A stretch of DNA of 64,000 bases from Melioribacteraceae bacterium (GTDB lineage Bacteria > Bacteroidota > Ignavibacteria > Ignavibacteriales > Melioribacteraceae), in contig JAFGMI010000019.1 in assembly GCA_016927595.1 (NCBI GenBank), positions 62,001 to 126,000 of the forward strand, written 5' to 3'. Below are positions 54,223 through 62,641 of this stretch, one piece after another; position 1 is the stretch's first letter; the number at the start of each line of letters is the position of its first letter. The notes under the pieces are model-generated. The model had not been told where the DNA came from. It did not search any database and saw only the letters and a list, made by a program, of their open reading frames with translations. Both the position numbers and the translations under genes were made by a program.

Positions 54223-55260
54223 ATGAAATTGTCAGATTTCAAGTATAATCTGCCGAAGACATCAATTGCAAAATTTCCGGCAGAGCCGAGAGATAGTGCA
54301 AAGATGATGGTTCTGGACAGGAAAACTGAATCAGTTGACCATAAAAACTTCACCGATATAATCGACTACATGACGAAAGGTGATGTTTTGGTTGTTAACG
54401 AAACAAAAGTAATGCAAGCCCGTTTGTACGGTAAAAAAGAGAGAACTAACGCCAAGATAGAAGTATTCGTTTTACGTGAACTGAACAGAGAGGAAAACAT
54501 CTGGGATGTAATTGTAGATCCGGCTCGCAAAGTACGAATAGGCAACAGAATCTATTTCAATGATAATCTTTGGTGTGAAGTGATAGACAATACAACTTCA
54601 AGAGGAAGAACTGTCAGATTCAACGAGGACGCCGGAGATATTTTTGAAGCTATCGAAAAAATCGGACAAACTCCAATTCCGCCATACATTAAAAGAGAGG
54701 TGATTGCTGAAGATAAGGAAAGCTACCAGTCTATTTTTGCAAAGTACGACGGCTCTGTAGCGGCACCTACAGCCTCGCTGCATTTTACACCCGAACTGAT
54801 TAAGAAGATAAAGAAAAAGGGAATAAAAATAGCGACAGTAATACTTCACATAGGGCTGGGCACATTCAGACCTGTTGAAGTCGAAGATTTAACAAAGCAT
54901 AAAATGGATTCCGAGTATTTCGAAATTCCTGAAGAATCTGCTGAAATGATCAATAAAGCACTGACATCTAAAAAAAATATCTTTGTTGTCGGGACAAGTT
55001 CTACAAGAGCGCTTGAAAGCAGCGTTACAGCGGAAGGCTTTGTAAAACCGAATTTCGGCTGGACGGATAAATTTATCTTTCCACCGTATGATTTTAAAAT
55101 AACTAAAAAGCTTATAACTAATTTTCATCAGCCCGAATCAACTCTGCTTATGCTTTCTGCTGCATTTGCAGGTTATGATTTTTTAATGAAATCATATAAA
55201 AAAGCTATGAAGGAAAAATATCGTTTTCTTAGTTATGGCGATGCAATGCTTATAATATAA
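54223..55260 (+). CDS. queA: S-adenosylmethionine:tRNA ribosyltransferase-isomerase
   Basis: QueA moves the ribosyl part of SAM to 7-aminomethyl-7-deazaguanine in tRNA to form epoxyqueuosine. The 345-residue protein has the family sequences FKYNLPKTSIAKFPAEPRD, DVLVVNETKVMQARLYG, QTPIPPYIKR, SVAAPTASLHFT and TNFHQPESTLLMLSAAFAG. GGAG is correctly placed before the ATG. It directly abuts ispD (stop at 55258-55260, next ATG at 55261), so both are co-translated. Confidence 0.98.
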   Translation: MKLSDFKYNLPKTSIAKFPAEPRDSAKMMVLDRKTESVDHKNFTDIIDYMTKGDVLVVNETKVMQARLYGKKERTNAKIEVFVLRELNREENIWDVIVDPARKVRIGNRIYFNDNLWCEVIDNTTSRGRTVRFNEDAGDIFEAIEKIGQTPIPPYIKREVIAEDKESYQSIFAKYDGSVAAPTASLHFTPELIKKIKKKGIKIATVILHIGLGTFRPVEVEDLTKHKMDSEYFEIPEESAEMINKALTSKKNIFVVGTSSTRALESSVTAEGFVKPNFGWTDKFIFPPYDFKITKKLITNFHQPESTLLMLSAAFAGYDFLMKSYKKAMKEKYRFLSYGDAMLII

Positions 55261-55935
55261 ATGAAAATTCACGCAATAATACCATCCGGCGGAAGCGGCA
55301 CCCGAACTTCGCACCAGATTCCCAAACAGTATCTGGAATTCGGTGGAAAGGAAATGATTGCATTTACTATTGAAGTTTTTCAAAAGTGTAATCTTATCGA
55401 CGATATAATTATAGTCGCCAAGCCGGAGTACTTTAATCTTATTGAACAAATTAAATCAAAATATTCTTTTAGTAAAATTTTAAGAATAGTTGAGGGTGGC
55501 AACGAACGGCAACATTCTGTATTTAACGGTCTAAAGTCGATCTCAGCTGATTCCAAAGATCTTATTGTTGTTCACGATGCAGCCCGCCCTTTGCTTACGG
55601 TAAAATTATTGGAGAGAGCAGTAAAATCTGCAAAAATTTACGATAATGTTGTGGTCGCTCTTAAAGCTAGAGATACGTTGATTAAAGGAAGTGATACCGT
55701 GGATTCATACCTGGACCGGACAGATATATTTTATGCTCAAACTCCTCAAATTTTCAGATATGATATACTCATGGAATCAATGCGAAAAGCAGAATCGGAA
55801 AGATTTCTGGGGACCGATGAATCGATGCTTGTTCAAAAGGCATTCTATCAGGTGAAAATTGTTGAAGGTTCACCCTTAAATTTTAAGGTTACATCCGATG
55901 AGGATATTAAGATATTTAAGAGTTTGATTGAATAA
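55261..55935 (+). CDS. ispD: 2-C-methyl-D-erythritol 4-phosphate cytidylyltransferase
   Basis: IspD makes CDP-methylerythritol in the MEP isoprenoid pathway. The 224-residue protein has the nucleotide-binding start IIPSGGSGTRT with PKQYLEFGGKEMI, then GGNERQHSVFNGLK, VVHDAARPL and AQTPQIFR; the conserved Arg/Lys pair for CTP is in place. The first GG is PSGGSG rather than the more common AAGxG. Its presence points to the MEP rather than the mevalonate route. Confidence 0.95.
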   Translation: MKIHAIIPSGGSGTRTSHQIPKQYLEFGGKEMIAFTIEVFQKCNLIDDIIIVAKPEYFNLIEQIKSKYSFSKILRIVEGGNERQHSVFNGLKSISADSKDLIVVHDAARPLLTVKLLERAVKSAKIYDNVVVALKARDTLIKGSDTVDSYLDRTDIFYAQTPQIFRYDILMESMRKAESERFLGTDESMLVQKAFYQVKIVEGSPLNFKVTSDEDIKIFKSLIE

Positions 55936-56003
55936 AGCTTGAGGTTATTTTGATTGTAAGTTGTAAGTGAAATCAATATTTTTAGAAAATTTCGGGAAGT
56001 AAT

Positions 56004-56669
56004 ATGTTAAATCTTTTAGTCATTCTTATTCTCTCTTATCTTATTGGTTCTATCCCCACTAGTATTATTGTAAGTAAAATTGTAAGGGGCATCGATATTC
56101 GTGAACATGGCAGCGGCAATGCCGGAGGCTCCAATGTTTTCAGAGTCCTGGGATGGAAATATGGTGTTTTGGTGATAATCCTTGATGCACTAAAAGGATC
56201 TCTTGCCGTTATTTTAATTGCTCGATTATATTTTGGTGATTTTCCCTTCCCTAATCAAACTCCTTTCGACGATTTCACTCTTGTACAAATTATGGCTGGT
56301 CTTGGAGCTGTTATCGGACACATCTGGACTATATTCGCCGGTTTCAAAGGCGGTAAAGGTATTGCAACAGCTCTTGGATTTTTAATTACAATTATAACTG
56401 TAGATATGCTTCTTGCTCTGGGAATTTTTATTCTTGTAGTTTCTTTGTCGAGATATATATCACTTGGTTCGATTACTGCAGCAATTTCGATTCCCTTAAT
56501 CATGATTGTAAGAGAGAATATTTTCAATGCAGATGTGGTGGGTTACCATACTATTCTACCTTTTTCAATACTCCTGGCGGTTTTAATTATTTATACACAC
56601 AGAAATAATATTCAAAGATTAATACAGGGTGTTGAAAACAAAATTTCATTAAAGAGAAAAAACAAGTAA
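56004..56669 (+). CDS. plsY: Acyl-phosphate:glycerol-3-phosphate acyltransferase
   Basis: PlsY transfers an acyl group from acyl phosphate to glycerol 3-phosphate, the first step of phospholipid synthesis. The 221-residue membrane protein has about five to seven helices and the three conserved loops: GSIPTSIIVSKI with REHGSGNAGGSN, HIWTIFAGFKGGKGIATALG, and the late HRNNIQRL. GGGAAG precedes the ATG. gpsA, which makes its glycerol 3-phosphate substrate, follows after five bases, a functional pair. Confidence 0.96.
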   Translation: MLNLLVILILSYLIGSIPTSIIVSKIVRGIDIREHGSGNAGGSNVFRVLGWKYGVLVIILDALKGSLAVILIARLYFGDFPFPNQTPFDDFTLVQIMAGLGAVIGHIWTIFAGFKGGKGIATALGFLITIITVDMLLALGIFILVVSLSRYISLGSITAAISIPLIMIVRENIFNADVVGYHTILPFSILLAVLIIYTHRNNIQRLIQGVENKISLKRKNK

Positions 56670-56674
56670 AAGTA

Positions 56675-57673
56675 ATGCGTATATCCGTTCTTGGCGCGGG
56701 AAGCTGGGGAACCACACTGGCTATTATGTTATTTAACAATGGCCACGAAGTTACTCTCTGGGAGTTTAAAAAAAACTACGCCAAGACACTACTTAAAATC
56801 AGAGAGAACAAAATCTTCCTTCCCGGTATCAAAATCCCCGATGAAATAGAAATTACGCACTCACTTAATGATGCTGTTAAAAACAAGCATATGATCGTAA
56901 TTGCAGTTCCTTCACAATTTGTGCGGAGTGTAGTTCAGGATTTTCCAAAGGAGAGTTTCGACGATGTAACATTCGTGAGTGTCGCAAAGGGTATCGAAAA
57001 AGATTCTCTGCTGACAGTAGATCAGGTGCTGAAGAGTGAGTTGAAGAACTTAAGTAATTCAAATATAGGTGTTCTGTCTGGACCCAGCCATGCAGAAGAA
57101 GTCAGCAGGAAAATTCCCACAGCTGTAGTGGCAGCTTCGAGGGACGAGAAAACTGCACATTTAATTCAGGCAGCATTTATGACATCCTACTTCCGGGTTT
57201 ATAGCTCTACTGATATTGTCGGTGTTGAACTTGGCGGTGCTTTAAAAAACGTGATAGCAATCGGTGCCGGAATAGTGGACGGTGCAAAATTCGGCGATAA
57301 TACAAAAGCAGCTATTATGACCAGAGGAATTGCGGAAATATCGAGACTTGGAATTGCGCTCGGAGCCGAACCGCTAACATTTTCGGGATTATCCGGAATG
57401 GGTGACCTAATAGTAACCTGTATGAGTAAACACAGTCGTAACAGATACGTCGGAGAACAGATAGGTAAAGGTAATAAACTTAAGAATGTTCTTAAATCGA
57501 TGGAAATGATTGCTGAGGGAGTCGAAACCTGTAAATCTGCATATGAACTCGCCATGAAAAATAATGTAGAAGTACCAATCATATCAGCAGTACATCAGAT
57601 TTTATTTCTTGAAAAGGATCCGTCTAAGATTACTTACGATTTAATGACCAGGGACATGAAGCCTGAACTTTAA
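56675..57673 (+). CDS. gpsA: NAD(P)-dependent glycerol-3-phosphate dehydrogenase
   Basis: GpsA reduces dihydroxyacetone phosphate to sn-glycerol 3-phosphate. The 332-residue protein has the Rossmann motif GAGSWGTTLA (6-15), SVAKGIE, LSGPSHAEEV, the catalytic Lys in GALKNVIAIGAGI and the late GLSGMGDLIVTC. It supplies PlsY, encoded immediately upstream. Confidence 0.98.
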   Translation: MRISVLGAGSWGTTLAIMLFNNGHEVTLWEFKKNYAKTLLKIRENKIFLPGIKIPDEIEITHSLNDAVKNKHMIVIAVPSQFVRSVVQDFPKESFDDVTFVSVAKGIEKDSLLTVDQVLKSELKNLSNSNIGVLSGPSHAEEVSRKIPTAVVAASRDEKTAHLIQAAFMTSYFRVYSSTDIVGVELGGALKNVIAIGAGIVDGAKFGDNTKAAIMTRGIAEISRLGIALGAEPLTFSGLSGMGDLIVTCMSKHSRNRYVGEQIGKGNKLKNVLKSMEMIAEGVETCKSAYELAMKNNVEVPIISAVHQILFLEKDPSKITYDLMTRDMKPEL

Positions 57674-57732
57674 TCTCTGCCCTTTTATTATTTCTTTCCT
57701 ATATTTAACCTGAATAAAATAAACTGCTTATT

Positions 57733-59910
57733 ATGACCGATAAATTATCCGGCTCAATACAGTACTTAAAGAATGTCGGTCCGAAAAGAGTTAAAGCATT
57801 CCAGTCAATCGGTTTAGAAACTATTGAAGATTTATTATTCTATCTCCCGACAAAATATCTGGACCGTTCGACTATCCTGAATTCTTCGGCTGCACGTCGC
57901 TACATTTCAGCGGGATCCGATTCGGAGTTTACATTAATCGGTACCGTTGAAAGAACTGATGTTATAAGTTATTCAAGAAAACCGATACTCAAGTTAACAC
58001 TCCGCGATTCAGCAGGAACTTTCGATTGTGTTTGGTTCCAGGGATTAAGATTTATTAAGGATTTATTTAAATCAGGTGAGAGTTATGCAGTTTCAGGCAA
58101 ACCTGTTATTACAAAATACGGTCATCTTCAGTTCGCTCACCCTGACTTCGACAAGATAGAAGAAGATGAGCGTCGTGAGTTTATGAATACAGGGAGAATA
58201 ATACCATTTTACAAACTGGCAAATGAATTGAAAAAAACTAATATAGGAAATATAAGCCTCAGAAAAATAATATATAGTGCTGTACTCCAGTATGCGAAAG
58301 AGCTTGAAGAAACTTTACCAGATGAGGTATTAACTAAAAATAAACTTCTTAATATTGTTGATGCAATACAAAACCTGCACTTCCCCAAATCCACTGATCT
58401 GCTCCATGAAGCTTTGAGAAGAATTAAATACGAGGAATTATTTTACATAGAGATGATGATAGCGGTTAGAAAAACTGTCATGCATAAAAAAGTATCAGAA
58501 TTCAGATATAAAGTGAATTCCGATTCCATCCTCAAATTTATTTCAAATCTAAATTTTAAACTTACATCTGAACAGAAAAAAGTGATTAATGAAATCAGTG
58601 CAGATCTTAAATCCGGAAAAGTTATGTTCCGTTTACTTCAGGGAGATGTGGGGAGCGGTAAAACAATTGTTGCTTTGATTATAATGCTTGCCGCAGTTGA
58701 AAATGGTATTCAGGCAGCATTAATGGCACCTACAGAAGTTTTAGCCTCGCAGCATTATCATAATATAAAAAATTACCTCAAAAATTTTAATGTTGATATC
58801 CGTCTGCTGACAGGAGGAACAAGCAGATCGGAAAGAAAACAATTGGAAGAGAATTTACAGACCAATGACAGAATGATCTTGATTGGAACCCATGCTTTAT
58901 TCGAAGACGTGGTTCAATTCAGTAAACTTGGGCTTGTTGTGATTGACGAACAGCACCGTTTCGGAGTCTCACAAAGATACAAATTAATTGATAAAGGTGT
59001 TAATCCCCATGTACTTGTAATGACTGCTACTCCAATACCGAGAACATTGACTATGACAACATACGGTGATCTGGACATCTCGACCATTAACGAACTTCCG
59101 GATGAGCGGTTACCGGTTAAAACAGCTTTAAGGAGTGAAAGAAAACTTAATGATATTTATAAATTTATTATCGAAAGACTTAATAACGATGAACAGGCAT
59201 TTTTAATATATCCGTTGGTCGAGGACTCAGAAAAACTGCAACTTAAATCCGCAATGGAAGAATTTAATTCTTTGAAGAGGACTGTATTCAAAGACTATAA
59301 AGTAGGTTTATTGCACGGTAAAATGCCGTGGACGGAAAAAGAATCTGTTATGAACCGATTCGCAGATGGACATTTCAACATTCTTATTTCGACAACGGTG
59401 ATTGAAGTTGGTATAGATGTACCTAATACCACCGTGATTCTGATTAATGATGCCCATCGGTTCGGACTATCACAGCTTCATCAATTGCGCGGCAGAGTGG
59501 GCAGGAGCAATAAGCAATCATATTGCATTCTGGTAACGAAAGAAGAATTTATAAAATACAGCCTGCCGAAAAATCTGTCTGTTGATCTGTTGTCTCCGGC
59601 TGAAAGGGAAAAGTATAAGACGCATATAAGACTTCAGTCGATGATTAATCATTCAAACGGTTTCGAATTATCGGAGATCGACTTAAAACTAAGGGGACCC
59701 GGTGATATGTTTGGGACGAAACAAAGCGGTCTTCCGGATTTAAAGTATTCCAATATAATAGAGGATGTAGAAATTTTATACCAAGCTAAAGAAGATGCAT
59801 TCAATCTAGTCAAAAATGATTTTTCCCTGAAGGAAGAAAAAAATTTCTTACTAAGAAAAATTTTAATGAATAAATACCTAAGTGATCTTACCTTATCTTT
59901 GACCCCATAA
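57733..59910 (+). CDS. recG: ATP-dependent DNA helicase RecG
   Basis: RecG remodels stalled forks and branched DNA. The 725-residue protein has a helix-hairpin-helix-like N terminus (LKNVGPKRVKAFQSIG), an OB-fold wedge domain (about 65-160), Walker A GDVGSGKT from about 304, the DEQH box at about 405, TATPIPRTLTM, and C-terminal helicase motifs HGKMPWTEKE, VIEVGIDVPN and QLRGRVGRS, then the TRG-like end with LRGPGDMFGTKQSGLPD. It is a single-copy housekeeping gene 59 bases after gpsA. A T-rich terminator follows. Confidence 0.97.
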   Translation: MTDKLSGSIQYLKNVGPKRVKAFQSIGLETIEDLLFYLPTKYLDRSTILNSSAARRYISAGSDSEFTLIGTVERTDVISYSRKPILKLTLRDSAGTFDCVWFQGLRFIKDLFKSGESYAVSGKPVITKYGHLQFAHPDFDKIEEDERREFMNTGRIIPFYKLANELKKTNIGNISLRKIIYSAVLQYAKELEETLPDEVLTKNKLLNIVDAIQNLHFPKSTDLLHEALRRIKYEELFYIEMMIAVRKTVMHKKVSEFRYKVNSDSILKFISNLNFKLTSEQKKVINEISADLKSGKVMFRLLQGDVGSGKTIVALIIMLAAVENGIQAALMAPTEVLASQHYHNIKNYLKNFNVDIRLLTGGTSRSERKQLEENLQTNDRMILIGTHALFEDVVQFSKLGLVVIDEQHRFGVSQRYKLIDKGVNPHVLVMTATPIPRTLTMTTYGDLDISTINELPDERLPVKTALRSERKLNDIYKFIIERLNNDEQAFLIYPLVEDSEKLQLKSAMEEFNSLKRTVFKDYKVGLLHGKMPWTEKESVMNRFADGHFNILISTTVIEVGIDVPNTTVILINDAHRFGLSQLHQLRGRVGRSNKQSYCILVTKEEFIKYSLPKNLSVDLLSPAEREKYKTHIRLQSMINHSNGFELSEIDLKLRGPGDMFGTKQSGLPDLKYSNIIEDVEILYQAKEDAFNLVKNDFSLKEEKNFLLRKILMNKYLSDLTLSLTP

Positions 59911-59964
59911 ATAAAGGCTGCAATTGCAATTAAAATTTTTTACAATTAAAAACATTGTAATTGT

Positions 59965-59991
59965 TTTTGCTTTAGCAAAATTGTTTTTTTT
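59965..59991 (+). terminator. Probable AT-rich terminator after recG
   Basis: A 6-bp stem (TTTTGC/GCAAAA) with a TTTA loop is followed by TTG and eight Ts. The stem is weak but the T tract is long. A second loose inverted repeat (ACAATT/AATTGT, 59942-59964) lies just before it. Confidence 0.5.
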
Positions 59992-60050
59992 GAGAGCTAT
60001 TGCAAATATAATTTAATTAGTTATATTGCAGTAAATTTTTTGGAGTTATT

Positions 60051-61124
60051 ATAAAAATTTATAAAACAAAAAAGAGTTTTAAAGTTGGACTAACATATAA
60101 CATACGTCCAGAGCAAATTACTCTCTCTAATAACTCCGAGTCACCGATATTAATTAATGAAAATGAGATTAACGACATCTACGCTGAATGGGATGAATGG
60201 GAAACAATTAATGCAGTTAAGTCTTCACTCGAAAAATATCACGAAGTTGTTTTAATCGACGCTAACAACGATGCATACAATAAATTATTAACCGAAAAAC
60301 CTGACATAGTTTTTAATATTGCCGAAGGTGCCAACGGAATCAGCCGCGAATCTCAGATACCAGCTATGCTTGATATGTTAGGTATTCCATACACTGCTTC
60401 GGATCCCCTCACGCTTGCTATCTGCCTGAATAAAGCCAGAACAAAAGAAATTTTAAGTTACTACGGAATTACCAACAGCAGATTTAAAGTTATCCGTTCC
60501 AAAAATGAATTACTTGAATCCGATCTGAAACTACCTGTAATTTTCAAGCCGATAGGCGAAGGATCGAGCAAAGGTATTTTTAATTCATCGCTTCTTTTCA
60601 GTTATGAACAATTGAATGGTGAGTTGGACTTAAAAGTCAAGAATTACAAGCAGTATTTTATAGCAGAAGAATACTTGCCGGGACGCGAATTTACCGTAGC
60701 TGTTTTAGGCAATGAAGATGAAACTGAAGTTCTTCCAATAGTTGAAATTAATTTCAGCGCTCTTCCCGAAGGAGTTCATCCAATATATTCGTACGAAGCA
60801 AAATGGATATTCGATAGTCCGGATCATCAGCTTGAAATGTATAAGTGTCCGGCAGATATAGATAGTGATCTGGAACACAGCATTAAAGATTTAGTTCTTA
60901 ATACTTACAGGATTCTTAATTGCAGGGATTGGGCAAGAATTGATGTACGCCTGGATTCAAACGGTACTCCCAATATTATTGAAGTTAATCCTCTGCCCGG
61001 AATTTTACCGGATCCTAAAAACAATTCTTGTTATCCTAAAGCTGCACGTACTTCGGGATTATCTTACAGTGAGCTGATAAATAATGTTCTCTATTTTGCA
61101 TTAAAAAGATACAACTTGGTGTGA
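60051..61124 (+). CDS. D-Ala-D-Ala ligase-like ATP-grasp enzyme with non-standard start codon
   Basis: ATP-grasp motifs are clear: VIFKPIGEGSSKGIF (Lys binds ATP, glycine loop), AEEYLPGREF, and ARIDVRLD...IIEVNPLPG (Mg-binding Asp, Glu, Asn). The protein should join two amino-acid-like units with ATP. The first ATG in frame (60366) would remove the N-terminal domain. Coding-like sequence in the same frame runs back to about 60051 (FKVGLTYN, EWDEWETINAV, PDIVFNIAEG, a start typical of this family), yet no ATG, GTG or TTG exists there. GGAG at 60042-60045 points to ATA at 60051 or ATT at 60057. It is co-translated with a paralogue through a TGATG overlap. Confidence 0.82.
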   Translation: MKIYKTKKSFKVGLTYNIRPEQITLSNNSESPILINENEINDIYAEWDEWETINAVKSSLEKYHEVVLIDANNDAYNKLLTEKPDIVFNIAEGANGISRESQIPAMLDMLGIPYTASDPLTLAICLNKARTKEILSYYGITNSRFKVIRSKNELLESDLKLPVIFKPIGEGSSKGIFNSSLLFSYEQLNGELDLKVKNYKQYFIAEEYLPGREFTVAVLGNEDETEVLPIVEINFSALPEGVHPIYSYEAKWIFDSPDHQLEMYKCPADIDSDLEHSIKDLVLNTYRILNCRDWARIDVRLDSNGTPNIIEVNPLPGILPDPKNNSCYPKAARTSGLSYSELINNVLYFALKRYNLV

Positions 61125-62182
61125 TGCTAGATAAAAAAGTATTAATCTGTTACAACGAACCAGTGAGCTTCTATACAAATTATATAGGCAAGGATTCTTC
61201 TTCCAATGAAGAAAGGGTTGACTTGTCTGAAACTGACTTTAAGAAAAACTTACATTTTATTCAGGATTCTCTGCAGAAAAGTTTTTCATCTGTTCAAAGC
61301 CTTGGATTCACCCGCGATATTAAAAAAGTAATTTCACTTTTCCAATCCAGCAAACCGGACTTGATATTTAACTTCGTTGAGTCGATTGAAGGCGATTCTG
61401 ATTACGAGAGTTTTGTCACTGGGATGTTCGATATAATGCAAATTCCGTATACTGGAAATAATTCACTCAGTCTTGGTAACTGTTTGAATAAAAGAAGAAC
61501 TAAACAGCTTCTGACGTTTAAGGGCATTAAAACTCCTGCTTTCCAGGTAATTACAATTAAAGATAGTATAAAACCGGGATTCATAAAAATTAAGTATCCG
61601 ATTATCACAAAGCTTATAAGCGAAGATGCCAGTATCGGTATCTCGGAAAACTCTGTAATATATAATTTTGAAGAATTGAAAAAACAATGCAAGTTTTTGT
61701 CCATGAACTACAAAAAGGATATTATTCTTGAAGAATACATAAAAGGCAGAGAGTTAAACATTTCAATACTTGGCGACGAAGTTCTTCCTATCTCGGAGAT
61801 TACATTTAACAAACTGCCAAAGGGGTTGCCAAAGATTGTAACCTACGAGGCTAAATGGTCTCCAAGCAGCGTATATTTTAATAACTCAGTACCAGTTTGT
61901 CCTGCTCCTTTAAAAGCAGAGGTTGAAACAAGGATAAAGGAGACCGCTATTGCTGCATATAAGGCATTGGGATGCAGGGATTATGCAAGGGTGGATATAA
62001 GACTTAATAAAAATAATGTGCCTTATGTAATTGAGGTTAATCCTAATCCGGATATTTCTCCCGATACGGGATTCGTAAGGTCAGCAACAGCAGCCGGCAT
62101 TACTTACGATGATTTATTAAATCGTCTGGCAGGTTTCGCATTAAAAAGGAATATCAGTGATAAGAGCCATCAAAAAATCTGA
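61124..62182 (+). CDS. D-Ala-D-Ala ligase-like ATP-grasp enzyme (second, tandem copy)
   Basis: The 352-residue paralogue of the preceding ligase has ITKLISEDASIGIS (ATP lysine and loop, with DAS where the first copy has GSS), LEEYIKGREL, and ARVDIRLN...VIEVNPNPD. The pair shares a YEAKW segment and the GCRD/NCRD-x-AR motif. Two different ligases in a row suggest two successive peptide-type bonds or a hetero-oligomer. The ATG at 61124 overlaps the upstream stop; a GTG one codon earlier is also in frame. The end overlaps the GNAT gene by 26 bases. Confidence 0.85.
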   Translation: MLDKKVLICYNEPVSFYTNYIGKDSSSNEERVDLSETDFKKNLHFIQDSLQKSFSSVQSLGFTRDIKKVISLFQSSKPDLIFNFVESIEGDSDYESFVTGMFDIMQIPYTGNNSLSLGNCLNKRRTKQLLTFKGIKTPAFQVITIKDSIKPGFIKIKYPIITKLISEDASIGISENSVIYNFEELKKQCKFLSMNYKKDIILEEYIKGRELNISILGDEVLPISEITFNKLPKGLPKIVTYEAKWSPSSVYFNNSVPVCPAPLKAEVETRIKETAIAAYKALGCRDYARVDIRLNKNNVPYVIEVNPNPDISPDTGFVRSATAAGITYDDLLNRLAGFALKRNISDKSHQKI

Positions 62183-62630
62183 TCGCGATGCTTTAGTACG
62201 AATTATCAACAGGGTTGATGAATTCAGCACTGAGGAAAAAGAAGTGGCAACTGAGCTTATTGATGAATCATTAAATTCCTCTGGCGAATACAGTTACATT
62301 ACAAATGTGTTTGAACTGGACAATACTGTAGTTGGTTATTATTGTTTAGGTAAAAGAGCATTAACAGACGGTGTATACGATCTGTACTGGATAGTAGTTG
62401 ATCCGCTTAAACAGGAAAACGGATTCGGAAAAAAATTACTGGAACATGCAGAGAAATTCGTCGAGAGTAAAAACGGAAGGTGGCTGCTGATTGAAACATC
62501 ATCTAAAGATTCCTATAAAAAGACCAGAAATTTCTATCTGAGAAATTTTTATTCTAAAGTAGCTGAGATAAAAGATTTTTACAGTAAAAACGATGATTTA
62601 ATAATTTTTGGCAAATATCTAATAACGTAA
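62157..62630 (+). CDS. GNAT-family N-acyltransferase of the aminomutase operon
   Basis: The 157-residue GNAT enzyme begins at a GTG (62157) inside the end of the ligase gene, giving the standard family start MIRAIKKSDRDAL. The acyl-CoA loop is VVDPLKQENGFGKKLLEHAEKF (about 75-97; Q-x-x-G-x-G), and a C-terminal Tyr-rich YKKTRNFYLRNFYSK segment completes the fold. With lysine 2,3-aminomutase next door it could acetylate the amine of beta-lysine or of a beta-lysine peptide, as AblB does in methanogens; AblB is longer (about 270 residues), so homology to it is not claimed. Confidence 0.85.
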   Translation: MIRAIKKSDRDALVRIINRVDEFSTEEKEVATELIDESLNSSGEYSYITNVFELDNTVVGYYCLGKRALTDGVYDLYWIVVDPLKQENGFGKKLLEHAEKFVESKNGRWLLIETSSKDSYKKTRNFYLRNFYSKVAEIKDFYSKNDDLIIFGKYLIT

Positions 62631-62641
62631 AGGATTATCAA

